64,000 nucleotides of DNA from Tetracentron sinense. Taxonomy: Eukaryota > Streptophyta > Magnoliopsida > Trochodendrales > Trochodendraceae. Positions 43,502 through 52,640 of this stretch are shown in pieces. The notes under the pieces were generated by a model that saw only the letters and a program-made list of their open reading frames with translations, had not been told where the DNA came from and made no database searches. The DNA lies in the NCBI GenBank assembly GCA_015143295.1, contig CM026559.1:22582826-22646825 (forward strand). The letters are read 5' to 3'. The translations under genes and the position numbers were made by a program. The number at the start of each line of letters is the position of its first letter. Position 1 is the first letter of the stretch.

Positions 43502-46500
43502 TGCTGGACTTCCCATAGTTCTACCTCAATCATTAGATGAAGAAACATGATAGGGGTATATTATGTTTTTCAACTCATTTATCGGAGCAATATCTCATGG
43601 ACTGTGGGATACACAAGCAACCTGCTTTTCGATCATCCTTTGCTCAAGACATCATAACTTAAGAGCAGGTTATACTTTCCTGTCCATTTCGCCATTTAAA
43701 AAAAAATAATTATTCAACTCTGGTGTCTCCATGAGGAGTATTTTAATGTTAGACGATGAGACCTACTTCTTGTCCAAAAGGCCTATTCGATAATTAATAG
43801 CTTCCTCATCATCAGTAGAAACAGCCCCATTCAAGTTATGCCTTCGTTTTGAGATCGGGCTAAAGAAGGGTGTCCACCAGGTTCAGTTCCTATCCGCAAG
43901 GACTCGAAAGGAAGATCTCATTTTTTGGGGTCACACAAAAACCGTCAGCTTTTCAACACTCACCGTAGTCTCTGGTCACATGGACAGTGATTTTCCACGG
44001 GAAATGCTCCTTTTTCAATTTATTTTAATTTACATTCGATGTTTATTTGTTGTTTTCTGATTGGGTTTTAATTAGGCTCGTAAGCTGCGGGTTAGCTTAT
44101 TTTGCAAACAATATTTTGGGTTAAACGGTTTGTACTGATGGAATATTCATGCATAGAAATGTAAGATGTAGTGACAGTGTCCCGGCTCGCGATTTGCGTA
44201 GTACGGATAAATATTAACACTAGTCAGTTGCGTGATCATCTATGTACTATCGACTTTTGTGGCAGCCAATATACACAGTTGTAAAAAAGTTACGTAAACA
44301 GGGTGACTACCATGGTGCTGGAGCATGGATAGCGGTTTTAACAATCCAGCAGTCTCAATAGGGCCATTCCAGTAATGCTGTAATGGGTAGAAATGTGAGA
44401 TGGGATAATCTAATTTCTATACCCGTTGGAGGACAGTAGCCATTTTAATCTTTGTCATCTTTATATATAGATCTCCACTGTGATATTAAGAACTTTCCAT
44501 CGTGGTGAATTTACAGGTAAATCACGATTACATGGAGATATCGAACCCGAGTACCGTCTTTCCTATTGGAACGTTGTAGAGGGTTGACTGTTTAAATTTG
44601 TAAAAACTACCGCGTGTGGTGTCCTATTTCTCTGTGTATAGGCATGGTCGACACAAAAGCCAGGATGCTTTGACACTTCGGGTGGGGCCGCAAGGGCGCT
44701 TGCCTGATAAGTTGATGAGTATTCTATTGATAGGCTCTGGTCTGCTCTTCGAAATACGTCGGCGAACAGTGATGGACCAATTATCCGAATTTCAATAAGT
44801 AGGGTGTGACGTAGTGTATAAGGTACCCAATATCCACACCGGTCGTGATGTGAACGGACAGTTAAATCTTGTGTTCGGAATTCTTAAACTTGTTCTTTTT
44901 CTTTGTCTTAGGTTTGAGGCCATCGCTTGGTGGTAGTGATAACAGATTTCAGCGTACCAAGGAAGGCAAAGTAGTGTGAGTTGACCTATGGAACATTGAA
45001 GACCATGGTGGTGTTATCGAAGGTTTTTGCACAATGAGGCACAGACTAGTCAGGAACAAGGTAATGGAATAGCCTGGGCTCAGAGGGACGACTGCGGACA
45101 GCACATCGTGTATTAGGGATGATTTGTATGTTGTGTAACAAGACTAGACTCACAGTATCGCGGAGGTCATTGGTAGTTGATCGTACATCGAAGACTTGGA
45201 GGTCCGACAGGAGGTTGTATCATACCCGCGGGACAAGTTGTGTGGTTGTCGGTTCTGTACTAGTACAGTAAAGGATTTGGAACATATCCACATGTACTGC
45301 CAAGTCTTATTCAACTGATTTATCGCCTATGCTTTTTAGTAAAATGGGGGGGCAGACGTGTATTCTCCAATTCGGGGGGGACAAGTAGCCCACCAAGGGC
45401 AGCGGCCGCCCCCCGCGTCTCCCATCCGAGGAGCAAACAAGGCGTGCTTCGTTAATGACTGCAAGTCATATAGATTATTCGAATGAAGGTCTAGCGAAGA
45501 TTTACTAAGTAGGTATTTGAAAAATTGACTAACCTGATGCTTATGATGCTGAATGAGGTAAAAAATTGAATGGTTGTTAGATTATTACTTCTTGTTTGTG
45601 TGACCTGGAGGCCCCGAATTGTGGAAACTGATGCAGTTGTTGGTTTCCTAAACATCAGTGTTGTTAATGCAATGAATGGAGGGGGTTTTTGATCTCATTT
45701 ATATTCTATGGCTGTGCATCACACTAATCATTTTTTTCCTGGATGTTTAGTCAAAGGTCGCTCTTCTCTACTTGTACATTCATTTCGGCTTAAAAAAATA
45801 GTTTATTAAATGTTATAACTAGGAAGAAACCACAGGTACGTATATATTTTAGGAAGCGCAACAACCCTGCTGGTTGGTGCATTACCTTTCCCAAAGTGTT
45901 TGGTAAGGCACACGCTAATCAATATACTGTAATCATTTTGTGTTATAGTGAATATGGTGACATAGATATTTACATCAAACCCACAGCACCTTGCACACGG
46001 CTACTAGTAGCTTAGGATGGTGATTTTCCAGTGTTTGCATTTCATAGAGGGAGTCCAAGAATCAAAACTCGTTTTGGGAACCCTAGGCGTTGTAGAAGTT
46101 CTTATAGGTGATCTGGCGGCTTGGGAGACTACTCAAAAGGAGATCTGTCTCCCATGAGTAATTGTCGAATATACTCTCTATCTCTAACAATATATAACTA
46201 AGAATCATTAAGGCGCTAGATTAGCTCAGCTTTTTTTGTTCTTTTCTAATGCAATCAGTTCTATGTAACAGTTATAATTGATTTTTAAACACTTTCCGGA
46301 TTTGAAGCGTTACATAAGTGGGGGATTAATGATGTTTTGGTTGGGGAGAAAAAGAACAGATAAACCCTCTGCACTAGTTTCATGCGTCCACCGATATGTG
46401 TACTAGACAATAGCCTTAATCCTCTACTAAGCAAGCAGCCTATGTAACCCATGTTCACTTTATAAAACGCTAGAATCCTAAACATACTTTCTATCATGTT

Positions 46501-46617
46501 TTCAAACTTAAGGTCATGGTTATCATTATTTGTTAATGTTTATCATTGTAACCATTTGTAATCCATTTATAAATACTGTACGGGAAAGACAATTGTAGGT
46601 AAATAAAATCCCCCTTA
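43502..46617. other. Unannotated intergenic DNA
   Basis: No supported gene or repeat. Points noted: a C/G-rich island near 45340-45420 and short open frames at 44616 and 46285 (minus) without recognisable products. Confidence 0.5.
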
Positions 46618-47237
46618 TCTCTACTTCTCAACCTACTATAATGAGAATTGGAGGGTTGAGGCGTTGATTGAATTTACTTTTTAAACCTCTTAAAGTGAGA
46701 ATTGGAGGGCCTGCCCCTAATGATGGAAATTCCAAAACTACCCCTGTAGCCTAATTTTTTTCAATTCCCAAACTACCCTTATATACAAACCTTACAAATC
46801 TTCCTTCATTTAATGTTTTACTTAAGTTCCAATTACCCCTTTCTCATCTACAATCTACCAAACTATCCCTTTCTCAAACTGTAGCCTGGTTTTTGATAAA
46901 TTTCCAAACTACCCTTTTCTCATCTACAATCTATTTAAAGTTATAAATTCTCAAACTACCCTTAAGACGAAACCTTGATTTAATGTTTTACTTAATTCCA
47001 AAACTACCATTTTCTCATCTACACCTTTTGACACTCCTTAACTGTTGTTAAAATTCACCCACCTCAAACTTCCCCTTTCTCATCAATTGCACCCACAGGT
47101 TAACACGTGTCCCTTTTGACACTTTTAACTGTGGTTAAAATTCACTCACCTCTAGGGTTCCCTAGTCGCTCTCCCCCACCCCTCTCTCTCTCGTGCATCA
47201 GACTGTACACATGTGCAACACACGTGCTTTCTGCTAG
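46618..47237 (+). mobile_element. Short non-autonomous Helitron H1
   Basis: The 5' end TCTCTACTTC...CTACTATAAT follows an A. The 3' end CTAG at 47234-47237 is followed by T, as expected for A/T insertion. A hairpin CATGTG-CAACA-CACGTG lies seven bases before CTAG. The body has repeated CCAAACTACCC-type sequence common in plant Helitrons. It encodes no helicase. Confidence 0.55.
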
Positions 47238-47267
47238 TGTGTATAAGGGTAAAGGGGGTTGAACATA

Positions 47268-47808
47268 TCTATATCAATACTACAATATAAAGAAATAAGA
47301 CTTCTCTCTACTCTCCAAAACCCAATCTCTTCAATCTTATAACTTCTATTTTAGAGATAACATGTTGATTTCTCTTTAATCCCCACTGTTTAGGTTTGGG
47401 ACCCACTATCTCATCCTAGAGCCCTCTCTATCTCTACTATTGTAGAGTCCTCTCTTATCTCCATCTCTTGTAGGTTTGGGATCCACTATCTCGTCCTAGA
47501 GACCTCTCTATCTCTACTATTGTAGAGTTCTCTCTTATCTCCAACTCTTGGGTGTATTAATTTAAGTTTAATACTAAGAATTCATGATTTTTTATTAAAT
47601 GTTATTAAATTAATAATAAATTATTATTATAAAGTCAATTAATTAATACAAATAATAATGTTTATTAATAAAAAAATATATATTATTAGAAATAAAATTT
47701 ATTAAATATTATTAAAATATATTACTTAATATTTAAATAAATAGATAATATTATTTAATTTAAATTTTCTTAAATTAATACCCGTGCATCACACGGGGTC
47801 TCTGCTAG
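47268..47808 (+). mobile_element. Short non-autonomous Helitron H2
   Basis: 541 bp. The 5' end TCTATATCAATACTACAATA follows an A. The 3' end has the hairpin CCCGTG-CATCA-CACGGG, seven bases, then CTAG followed by T. These are the classic plant Helitron termini. It contains a direct duplication at 47390-47550. It has no coding capacity and would depend on a RepHel protein from elsewhere. Confidence 0.75.
47390..47550 (+). repeat. Direct repeat of about 78 bp, 2 copies, in H2
   Basis: Two tandem copies of GTTTGGGAYCCACTATCTC...TCTCTTATCTCCA with a few differences. Confidence 0.8.
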
Positions 47809-47810
47809 TG

Positions 47811-48021
47811 TGTAATTATAGAGATAATACAATCGGTTACAATATGTGGTCAAATTTTCTCTCAATCATAGCTACAGAGAATATAAAAATTGGCAATATT
47901 AGAGGAAAGATTTCCTCTCACGTCTCAATTACAGCTATAGACAAGATAAGGTGAGAAGGATAGCTATGCCAAGCATATCCAGGCTATATTGTTTAACTGG
48001 GAAACTCAAATAGGCTTAACA
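47811..48021 (-). repeat. LTR of a Ty1/copia remnant
   Basis: TG...CA bounded segment of 211 bp. On the minus strand it begins TGTTAAGCCTATTTGAG and follows a GAAGGGGGA polypurine tract (48022-48030). RNase H-like sequence lies directly upstream on that strand, so this is a 3' LTR. It starts two bases from the end of Helitron H2. Confidence 0.7.
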
Positions 48022-48375
48022 TCCCCCTTCAAACTGATGGGTGAACAATCTTGGACCGTCCGCTTGTCACGTAGCATCTTGAAATGAGCAGTACTCAAAC
48101 CTCAAACCTGTAGTAAAAATATCAGTAATATGCTCAATGCTTGGAATGTAGACAATTTGTATAGCACCATGCATCACACGTTTCCAAAGTTCCCAAAGAA
48201 AGTGATAGTCTATTTCTATGAGTTTGGTCCACGCATGTAAAACGGGATTGGATGCTAAGTAGGTGCCATTGGGCTCGAGTTCCGGGGAACTAATCAAGAG
48301 AGGGTGGATTGATGGTGCATAGTAATCAGAAAATGCTATCATGCGCCGATCGAATCTCTTTGACTCTAACTTCAT
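48022..48375 (-). pseudogene. Ty1/copia RNase H fragment
   Basis: The minus-strand frame contains TYLASNPVLHAWTKLIEIDYHF and IVYIPSIEHITDIFTTGL, the C-terminal RNase H signature of copia elements (NPVFHARTKHIEIDYHF...VPS..Q.ADILTK). Fossil of a truncated element; the rest of pol, gag and the other LTR are absent. Confidence 0.85.
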
Positions 48376-48578
48376 TTCCAGCCAATCAAGCCATCAGAAG
48401 TACGGAGCCGGACTTCTGATGTATTGGTAAGAACTCCATTTCACCTTCTCTTTCAGCCCAAATTTACCTTTTCGAAAGTGATATAAAATTGAATCTGAAA
48501 GGATATGGAGAAGCACATGTTTATTAACTTGTAAAAGACATGTCCATGCCAGAATTCTTGAAATAAAATACTATTTTA
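48376..48578. other. Unassigned stretch left of element B
   Basis: No recognised feature. It contains the short palindromic AGAAGTACGGAGCCGGACTTCT near 48395-48417. Confidence 0.5.
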
Positions 48579-48583
48579 GAAAT
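48579..48583. repeat. Target-site duplication of element B (left)
   Basis: GAAAT directly before the 5' LTR, repeated at 58328-58332. Confidence 0.95.
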
Positions 48584-48791
48584 TGTAGAGCCCCGGACCT
48601 TTTCACATTATGCATGACCCTTCGTAGCCATTTTTCCTTTAAAGTAATGCAATTAATAAATAAGGAAGAAATTGGAAATTCCGAAACGTCAGAAATGTTC
48701 GTTTTCGAAGTACGAACCCAACGCAAGTTGAATCGTCAAAATCGGACGAACGAGTCAAAAGTTATGGGCAAAACAGTTTGGACCTACAGAC

Positions 48792-48975
48792 CACCGATCG
48801 CTCGGTCCATGGAGCGATCGATCGGTCCAAAACCGATCGCTCGGAGGCTATCGACTGGTCGAGATTTTTCTATGGGGAAATTTTCCAGAGAGTGAAATTT
48901 CAACCGATCGCTCGGTTATGAAACCGATCGATCGGTAGGCAACCGATCGATCGGTCATTAACACCGATCGCTCGG
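48792..48975 (+). promoter_or_regulatory. Array of GATC-centred palindromes in B 5' LTR
   Basis: About eight copies of ACCGATCGATCGGT or ACCGATCGCTCGGT, starting about 210 bases into the LTR and ending about 60 bases before the TATA-like TTATATAGG. Repeated in the 3' LTR at 56255-56438. Confidence 0.65.
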
Positions 48976-49036
48976 CCCTCGCGTTTTGCAGAATTTTCAC
49001 TAAGGGCATTTTCGGCATTCGGGTGTTATACCCTTT

Positions 49037-49046
49037 CTTATATAGG
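49037..49046 (+). promoter_or_regulatory. TATA-like box of B 5' LTR
   Basis: CTTATATAGG between the palindrome array and the transcribed LTR part. The position corresponds to TATAAATA in family A. Confidence 0.5.
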
Positions 49047-49882
49047 ATTGCCCGAGCCTTTAGGGCTCATTCTCAACCCTTAGAGTTTTTTGAGAGATAG
49101 AGAGAAAGGAGAAGGTTTTCCTAAACCTAGGGTTTCCATTTGAAGAGAAATCAAAGGGGTTTGAGACCCTAGATCATCCTCAAGTCTATTTTCTCCAAGT
49201 CTCGGCTCAAGCTCGTGTGGGGCACTCTCCTCAAGCTAGGGCAGCAACTCACGGTCGTTTTGGAAAGGGGGATTTCTTCCTCACTTGATCAAGGTCGGTG
49301 CTTTTTACTACCCTCCTAGTTATAGCCTCTCCTTTCCTTATTTCTTCTTGTTTTCCTTCATATATATATATATTATGAGATGGGTGGTATGTATGGTAAA
49401 TGGAGAGGGATGTTGGCGAATGGATGCCGTGTGGATGATGTAATGAATGAATGGGGAAGGGCATTGTACAAATAATAAACATACAAGTGTGATGTGAGTA
49501 TAACCCACCTAGAAAAGCATGTTGTAGGGTTAATGAATAATGAATGTACCATGTTTGATGAAATGCCAAGGTGAATAAAATGAATGATAAATTAAGAAAA
49601 TGCATGTTTAAGGTTTATGGAAATTGCTAGGGTTATGATAGTGTGATTGTTCGCTTTCCCTAAATGATATCAATATGGCATTGCCCAAATCATTGATGTT
49701 ATGCGTTATGAATTACTCAAATGCCATATTTAATTCTAAATGCAAGTATGCACACGACCTCACGAGCACGCATACATGACATGATTTTACCGAGGTTTTC
49801 AAGAATGGGATTTAGAGGTGGGGCATATCGTACGATATGTTTTACCTCGCTTTTGGCAAGGACAAGACAATCATGCATTTTC

Positions 49883-50132
49883 ATAAGAAGGGTCTCCCTT
49901 CCCTCACAAGTGCATACATCACATAAGAAGGGCCTCCCTTCCCTCGCAAGTACATCTCACAAGAACATCTCACAAGTGAAAGGACATGACATGAGCATTT
50001 AGGAAGAAGGGTCTCCCTTCCCTCACAAGTAGTTTACTCTTCCAAGCATGATACAAGCAAGCATGACATGGCATGACAAGCATGGGCATTTAGGAAGAAG
50101 GGTCTCCCTTCCCTCACAAGTAGTTTACTTTC
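49883..50132 (+). repeat. Four copies of an AAGAAGGGTCTCCCTTCCCTC repeat in B 5' LTR leader
   Basis: Four spaced copies followed by CACAAGT or similar. Each contains the inverted repeat GAAGGG-TCT-CCCTTC (one copy has GGCCT in place of GGTCT). Interspersed with CTCACAAG units like those in family A. Confidence 0.75.
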
Positions 50133-50425
50133 CAAGCAAGCAAGACATGGCATGACATGCATGATACGATAAGATAAGACTAACATGACAAGTTTTCAAG
50201 CAAGGAAATGGTATTTTCAGTCAAGTCAAGTGCACGGTGTTTTCAAGGGTTTTATCGGCTTTTATGAATTCAAGCATGATTATGTACTCCTTTACTTTAT
50301 TGTCATGATATAAATTATTCCTGCTTTATATGCTTGAATTGTTTCCTGCTTTATATATGTGAAATGCTTCCTGCTTCCTATACTGCTATGGTTTTGCTAT
50401 GACTATTGGTTAGTATTTAGTACCC

Positions 50426-50446
50426 GCTGAGTATTCCATGCTCAGC
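50426..50446 (+). ncRNA. Conserved leader hairpin in B 5' LTR
   Basis: GCTGAG, nine-base loop, CTCAGC, identical over 21 bases to family A at 33747-33767. Confidence 0.55.
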
Positions 50447-50456
50447 CGTACTTCTT

Positions 50457-50576
50457 ATGTCGGCAGGTTCTGAGGGAGCTGCTGCTCCGTTTGATATCTG
50501 TGCTCCGAGCCCTTGGGTGGAGGAGGAGTACGTCGAGGAGCCTTTGGAGGAACCTCCCGTAGAGGGTTACCATTAG
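50457..50576 (+). other. Acidic mini-ORF in B LTR leader (39 codons)
   Basis: Open frame from Met-Ser-Ala-Gly with PFDIC, PWVEEEYVEEP and a glutamate/proline-rich end. It shares frame, order and residues with the family A frame at 33778-33909. Repeated in the 3' LTR at 57920-58039. Product and function unknown. Splice-signal conservation is an alternative explanation: CAG/GT at 50466/50467 and TTTTGCAG at 50789. Confidence 0.5.
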
Positions 50577-50868
50577 GTGGTTGTAGATTCTGAGTGAATA
50601 GCTGTGGGTGAGATGAGAGATATACTTTCATGTATTTTGGCGGGTCTGTCCGCACTTTCTTTTGGTTACTTTTCTATAACTTGGATTTGCGCATGTATAT
50701 TCATAGAGGTTTGGTTAGACCTCCACTGTGTTTTATAGTTATGTTCCGCTATATTGTCCTCTATGGTATATGCTCTGTGGGTTTTGCAGGTTGGTTGTCA
50801 AGCAAGTCATGATTAGTCGTCCAAAGTTCACTCTAACTCCTAGGGTGGGTTTTGGGTCGCGACAGAAG

Positions 50869-50880
50869 TGGTATCAAAGC
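50869..50880 (+). other. Primer-binding site of element B
   Basis: TGGTATCAAAGC four bases after the LTR end. It is an initiator-Met-type site with one change from the A2 sequence TGGTATCAGAGC. Confidence 0.85.
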
Positions 50881-51225
50881 TTAGGCTTTAGGTCTCTAGG
50901 GTCACTTAGAATCTTATACCACGGCTTGACAAGAGCATATGTTAGGAAACAAGTTAGGAAGGAAGTGAGTCGGGAACGAGTCTGGTTCCAAGTTTAAGAC
51001 TAAACTTTAGTCTTAGTCTACAATGGTTGCTTTAACCAAGTACGGGTCCTAGGTACGCTAGAACACTAAAGTATAAGTATAATGTGATGAATACTCTGAT
51101 GACTTGATGTGATGTATATTAGTATTATACAACTAATACAAATTGAATTATTGTGAAGTGACATGGAAATAAACTGTGGTTTCGAGTGAGACTCATGTGG
51201 TGCTATTGTTCTCAGGACTTTAGTC

Positions 51226-52506
51226 ATGAGGCGGGGCACACGGGGTCGTGGACCACACACCAGAGCTTCATCTTCTTCCAGAGATGAGGATGAGCAGCCG
51301 GACCTCTCCCAGGTCTTAGGCTCTATTGCTGAGACACTCGCCATCCTGGCGGCTCGGCAAACTATACCGGCATCAGCGGCACCTACTCCACCGCCCGCAG
51401 CTCCGGTACATCGTACGGCTGGAGTTGAGGCATTCAGGAGATTGAGGCCTCCATCCTTCCACGGGAGTGTGGACCCTCTTACTGCGGAGGCTTGGATCCT
51501 CCAGGTTGAGAAGATATTTGCGGTGCTCTCTCCTACAGAGGAAGAGAAAGTGGCATGGGCAGTTTTTATGCTAGAAGGCGAAGCCCACCATTGGTGGTTG
51601 TCCGCATTGAGGACACGGGACTTGACCATGCAAGGTCAACCGTGGACTTGGGAGGAGTTTAAGGACACGTTCTATAAAAAGTATTTCCCGGTTGGAGCTC
51701 GGGAAAAGAAAGAGAGAGAATTCATCAACCTTGAGCAAGGTTCGATGTCTGTGGCCGCTTATGAGGCCAAGTTCTCGGAGCTATCACGCTTCGCGACACA
51801 TATGATTGCCACCGAGGCAATGAAGGCGAGGAGGTTTGAGCAAGGGCTCAAGGATGTCATCATGGAGAAAGTGTCGGTCTTCAGGCACACCACTTACGCC
51901 GAAGTAGTGGATAAAGCCTTGTTGGTTGAGACCAATTCAGAGACTGTGTCCAAGAAGAGAGAATTGGCGAGAGGCCAATCTAGTGGTTTGGTACCTTTAG
52001 AGAGGCGGGCCCGGACTGGTCCTTATCAGTATACATGGCCAGCACCACAGATGAGGCCGACTTATGCGCCTCCAGCACCCCGGCAGTACGTGCCACAGGC
52101 ACCTCGACCTCAGGCTCTTCCGGCCCCACGGCCAGTTACCCCTCAGGCAGCGAGGTATACACCACCTCCGGTCCCTCCAGCCTACACATATGATGCCTGC
52201 ACTTCATGCGGCAAAAGGCATCCGGCAGGAGATTGCCGAAGAGCATCTGGTGGATGTTATCATTGCGGTCGCCAGGGCCACATGATCAGGGATTGCCCTA
52301 GCCGGCATTTACCAGGCCAGTCTCAGGGTAGTAGGCCCCCGACACGCCCAGCAGGATCATATCAGGCGTCATCTCAGACTACCCGGTCTACACCTCAGTC
52401 TCGCCAGGCGAACCAGGGGCGTGTATTTGCTTTGACAGAGGGTGATGCACTTGCATCTGATGATGTGGTGCAAGGTACGCGTTTGGAATTATTTTGTTAT
52501 TCATGA
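51226..52506 (+). CDS. Gag protein of chromovirus B
   Basis: 426 codons. Start at the Met followed by RRGTRGRG, matching the family A gag start. Residues about 60-230 form the retrotransposon gag core (EAWILQVEKIFAVLS, VAWAVFMLEGEAHHWW, EYEAKFSEL-type segment). A proline- and glutamine-rich linker follows, then a CCHC knuckle CYHCGRQGHMIRDC near residues 346-359. Gag forms the particle and binds element RNA. The last codons run into the intron-like interval before pol, so the natural C-terminus may differ if that interval is spliced. Confidence 0.9.
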   Translation: MRRGTRGRGPHTRASSSSRDEDEQPDLSQVLGSIAETLAILAARQTIPASAAPTPPPAAPVHRTAGVEAFRRLRPPSFHGSVDPLTAEAWILQVEKIFAVLSPTEEEKVAWAVFMLEGEAHHWWLSALRTRDLTMQGQPWTWEEFKDTFYKKYFPVGAREKKEREFINLEQGSMSVAAYEAKFSELSRFATHMIATEAMKARRFEQGLKDVIMEKVSVFRHTTYAEVVDKALLVETNSETVSKKRELARGQSSGLVPLERRARTGPYQYTWPAPQMRPTYAPPAPRQYVPQAPRPQALPAPRPVTPQAARYTPPPVPPAYTYDACTSCGKRHPAGDCRRASGGCYHCGRQGHMIRDCPSRHLPGQSQGSRPPTRPAGSYQASSQTTRSTPQSRQANQGRVFALTEGDALASDDVVQGTRLELFCYS

Positions 52507-52617
52507 TTGATATGTTGCGTTTTATTCCTTGTGTACATACTTGGTATGATATATATATATACCTATGTGTATACTCTGTTGATGCATGAATTAACTCCAC
52601 TAGTTAAAAAATTTCAG
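52475..52617 (+). other. Intron-like interval between gag and pol of B
   Basis: 143 bases beginning GTACGCG and ending AAATTTCAG, A/T-rich compared with the coding sequence on both sides. It lies at the same place as in A1 and A2. GT...AG borders, T/A richness and conserved position argue for an intron. Frameshift or internal initiation are alternatives. Confidence 0.5.
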
Positions 52618-52640
52618 GAACCCTACTAGTCAATGAGTAT

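Larger units (their letters stand above)
48584..50864 (+). repeat. 5' LTR of element B
   Basis: TGTAGAGCCCCGGACC to GGGTCGCGACA. Both ends closely resemble family A LTRs (TGTAGAACCCCGGATC...GGGTCGCGACA), while most of the middle is unalignable by eye. Confidence 0.96.

Noticed and set aside
48614-48895. 93-codon ORF in the B LTR, repeated at 56077
   Set aside because: It overlaps the palindrome array upstream of the TATA box, so it would not be transcribed from the LTR promoter; there is no similar frame in family A.
51066-51629. 187-codon minus-strand ORF
   Set aside because: It is antisense to the 5' part of the B gag and has no family features.
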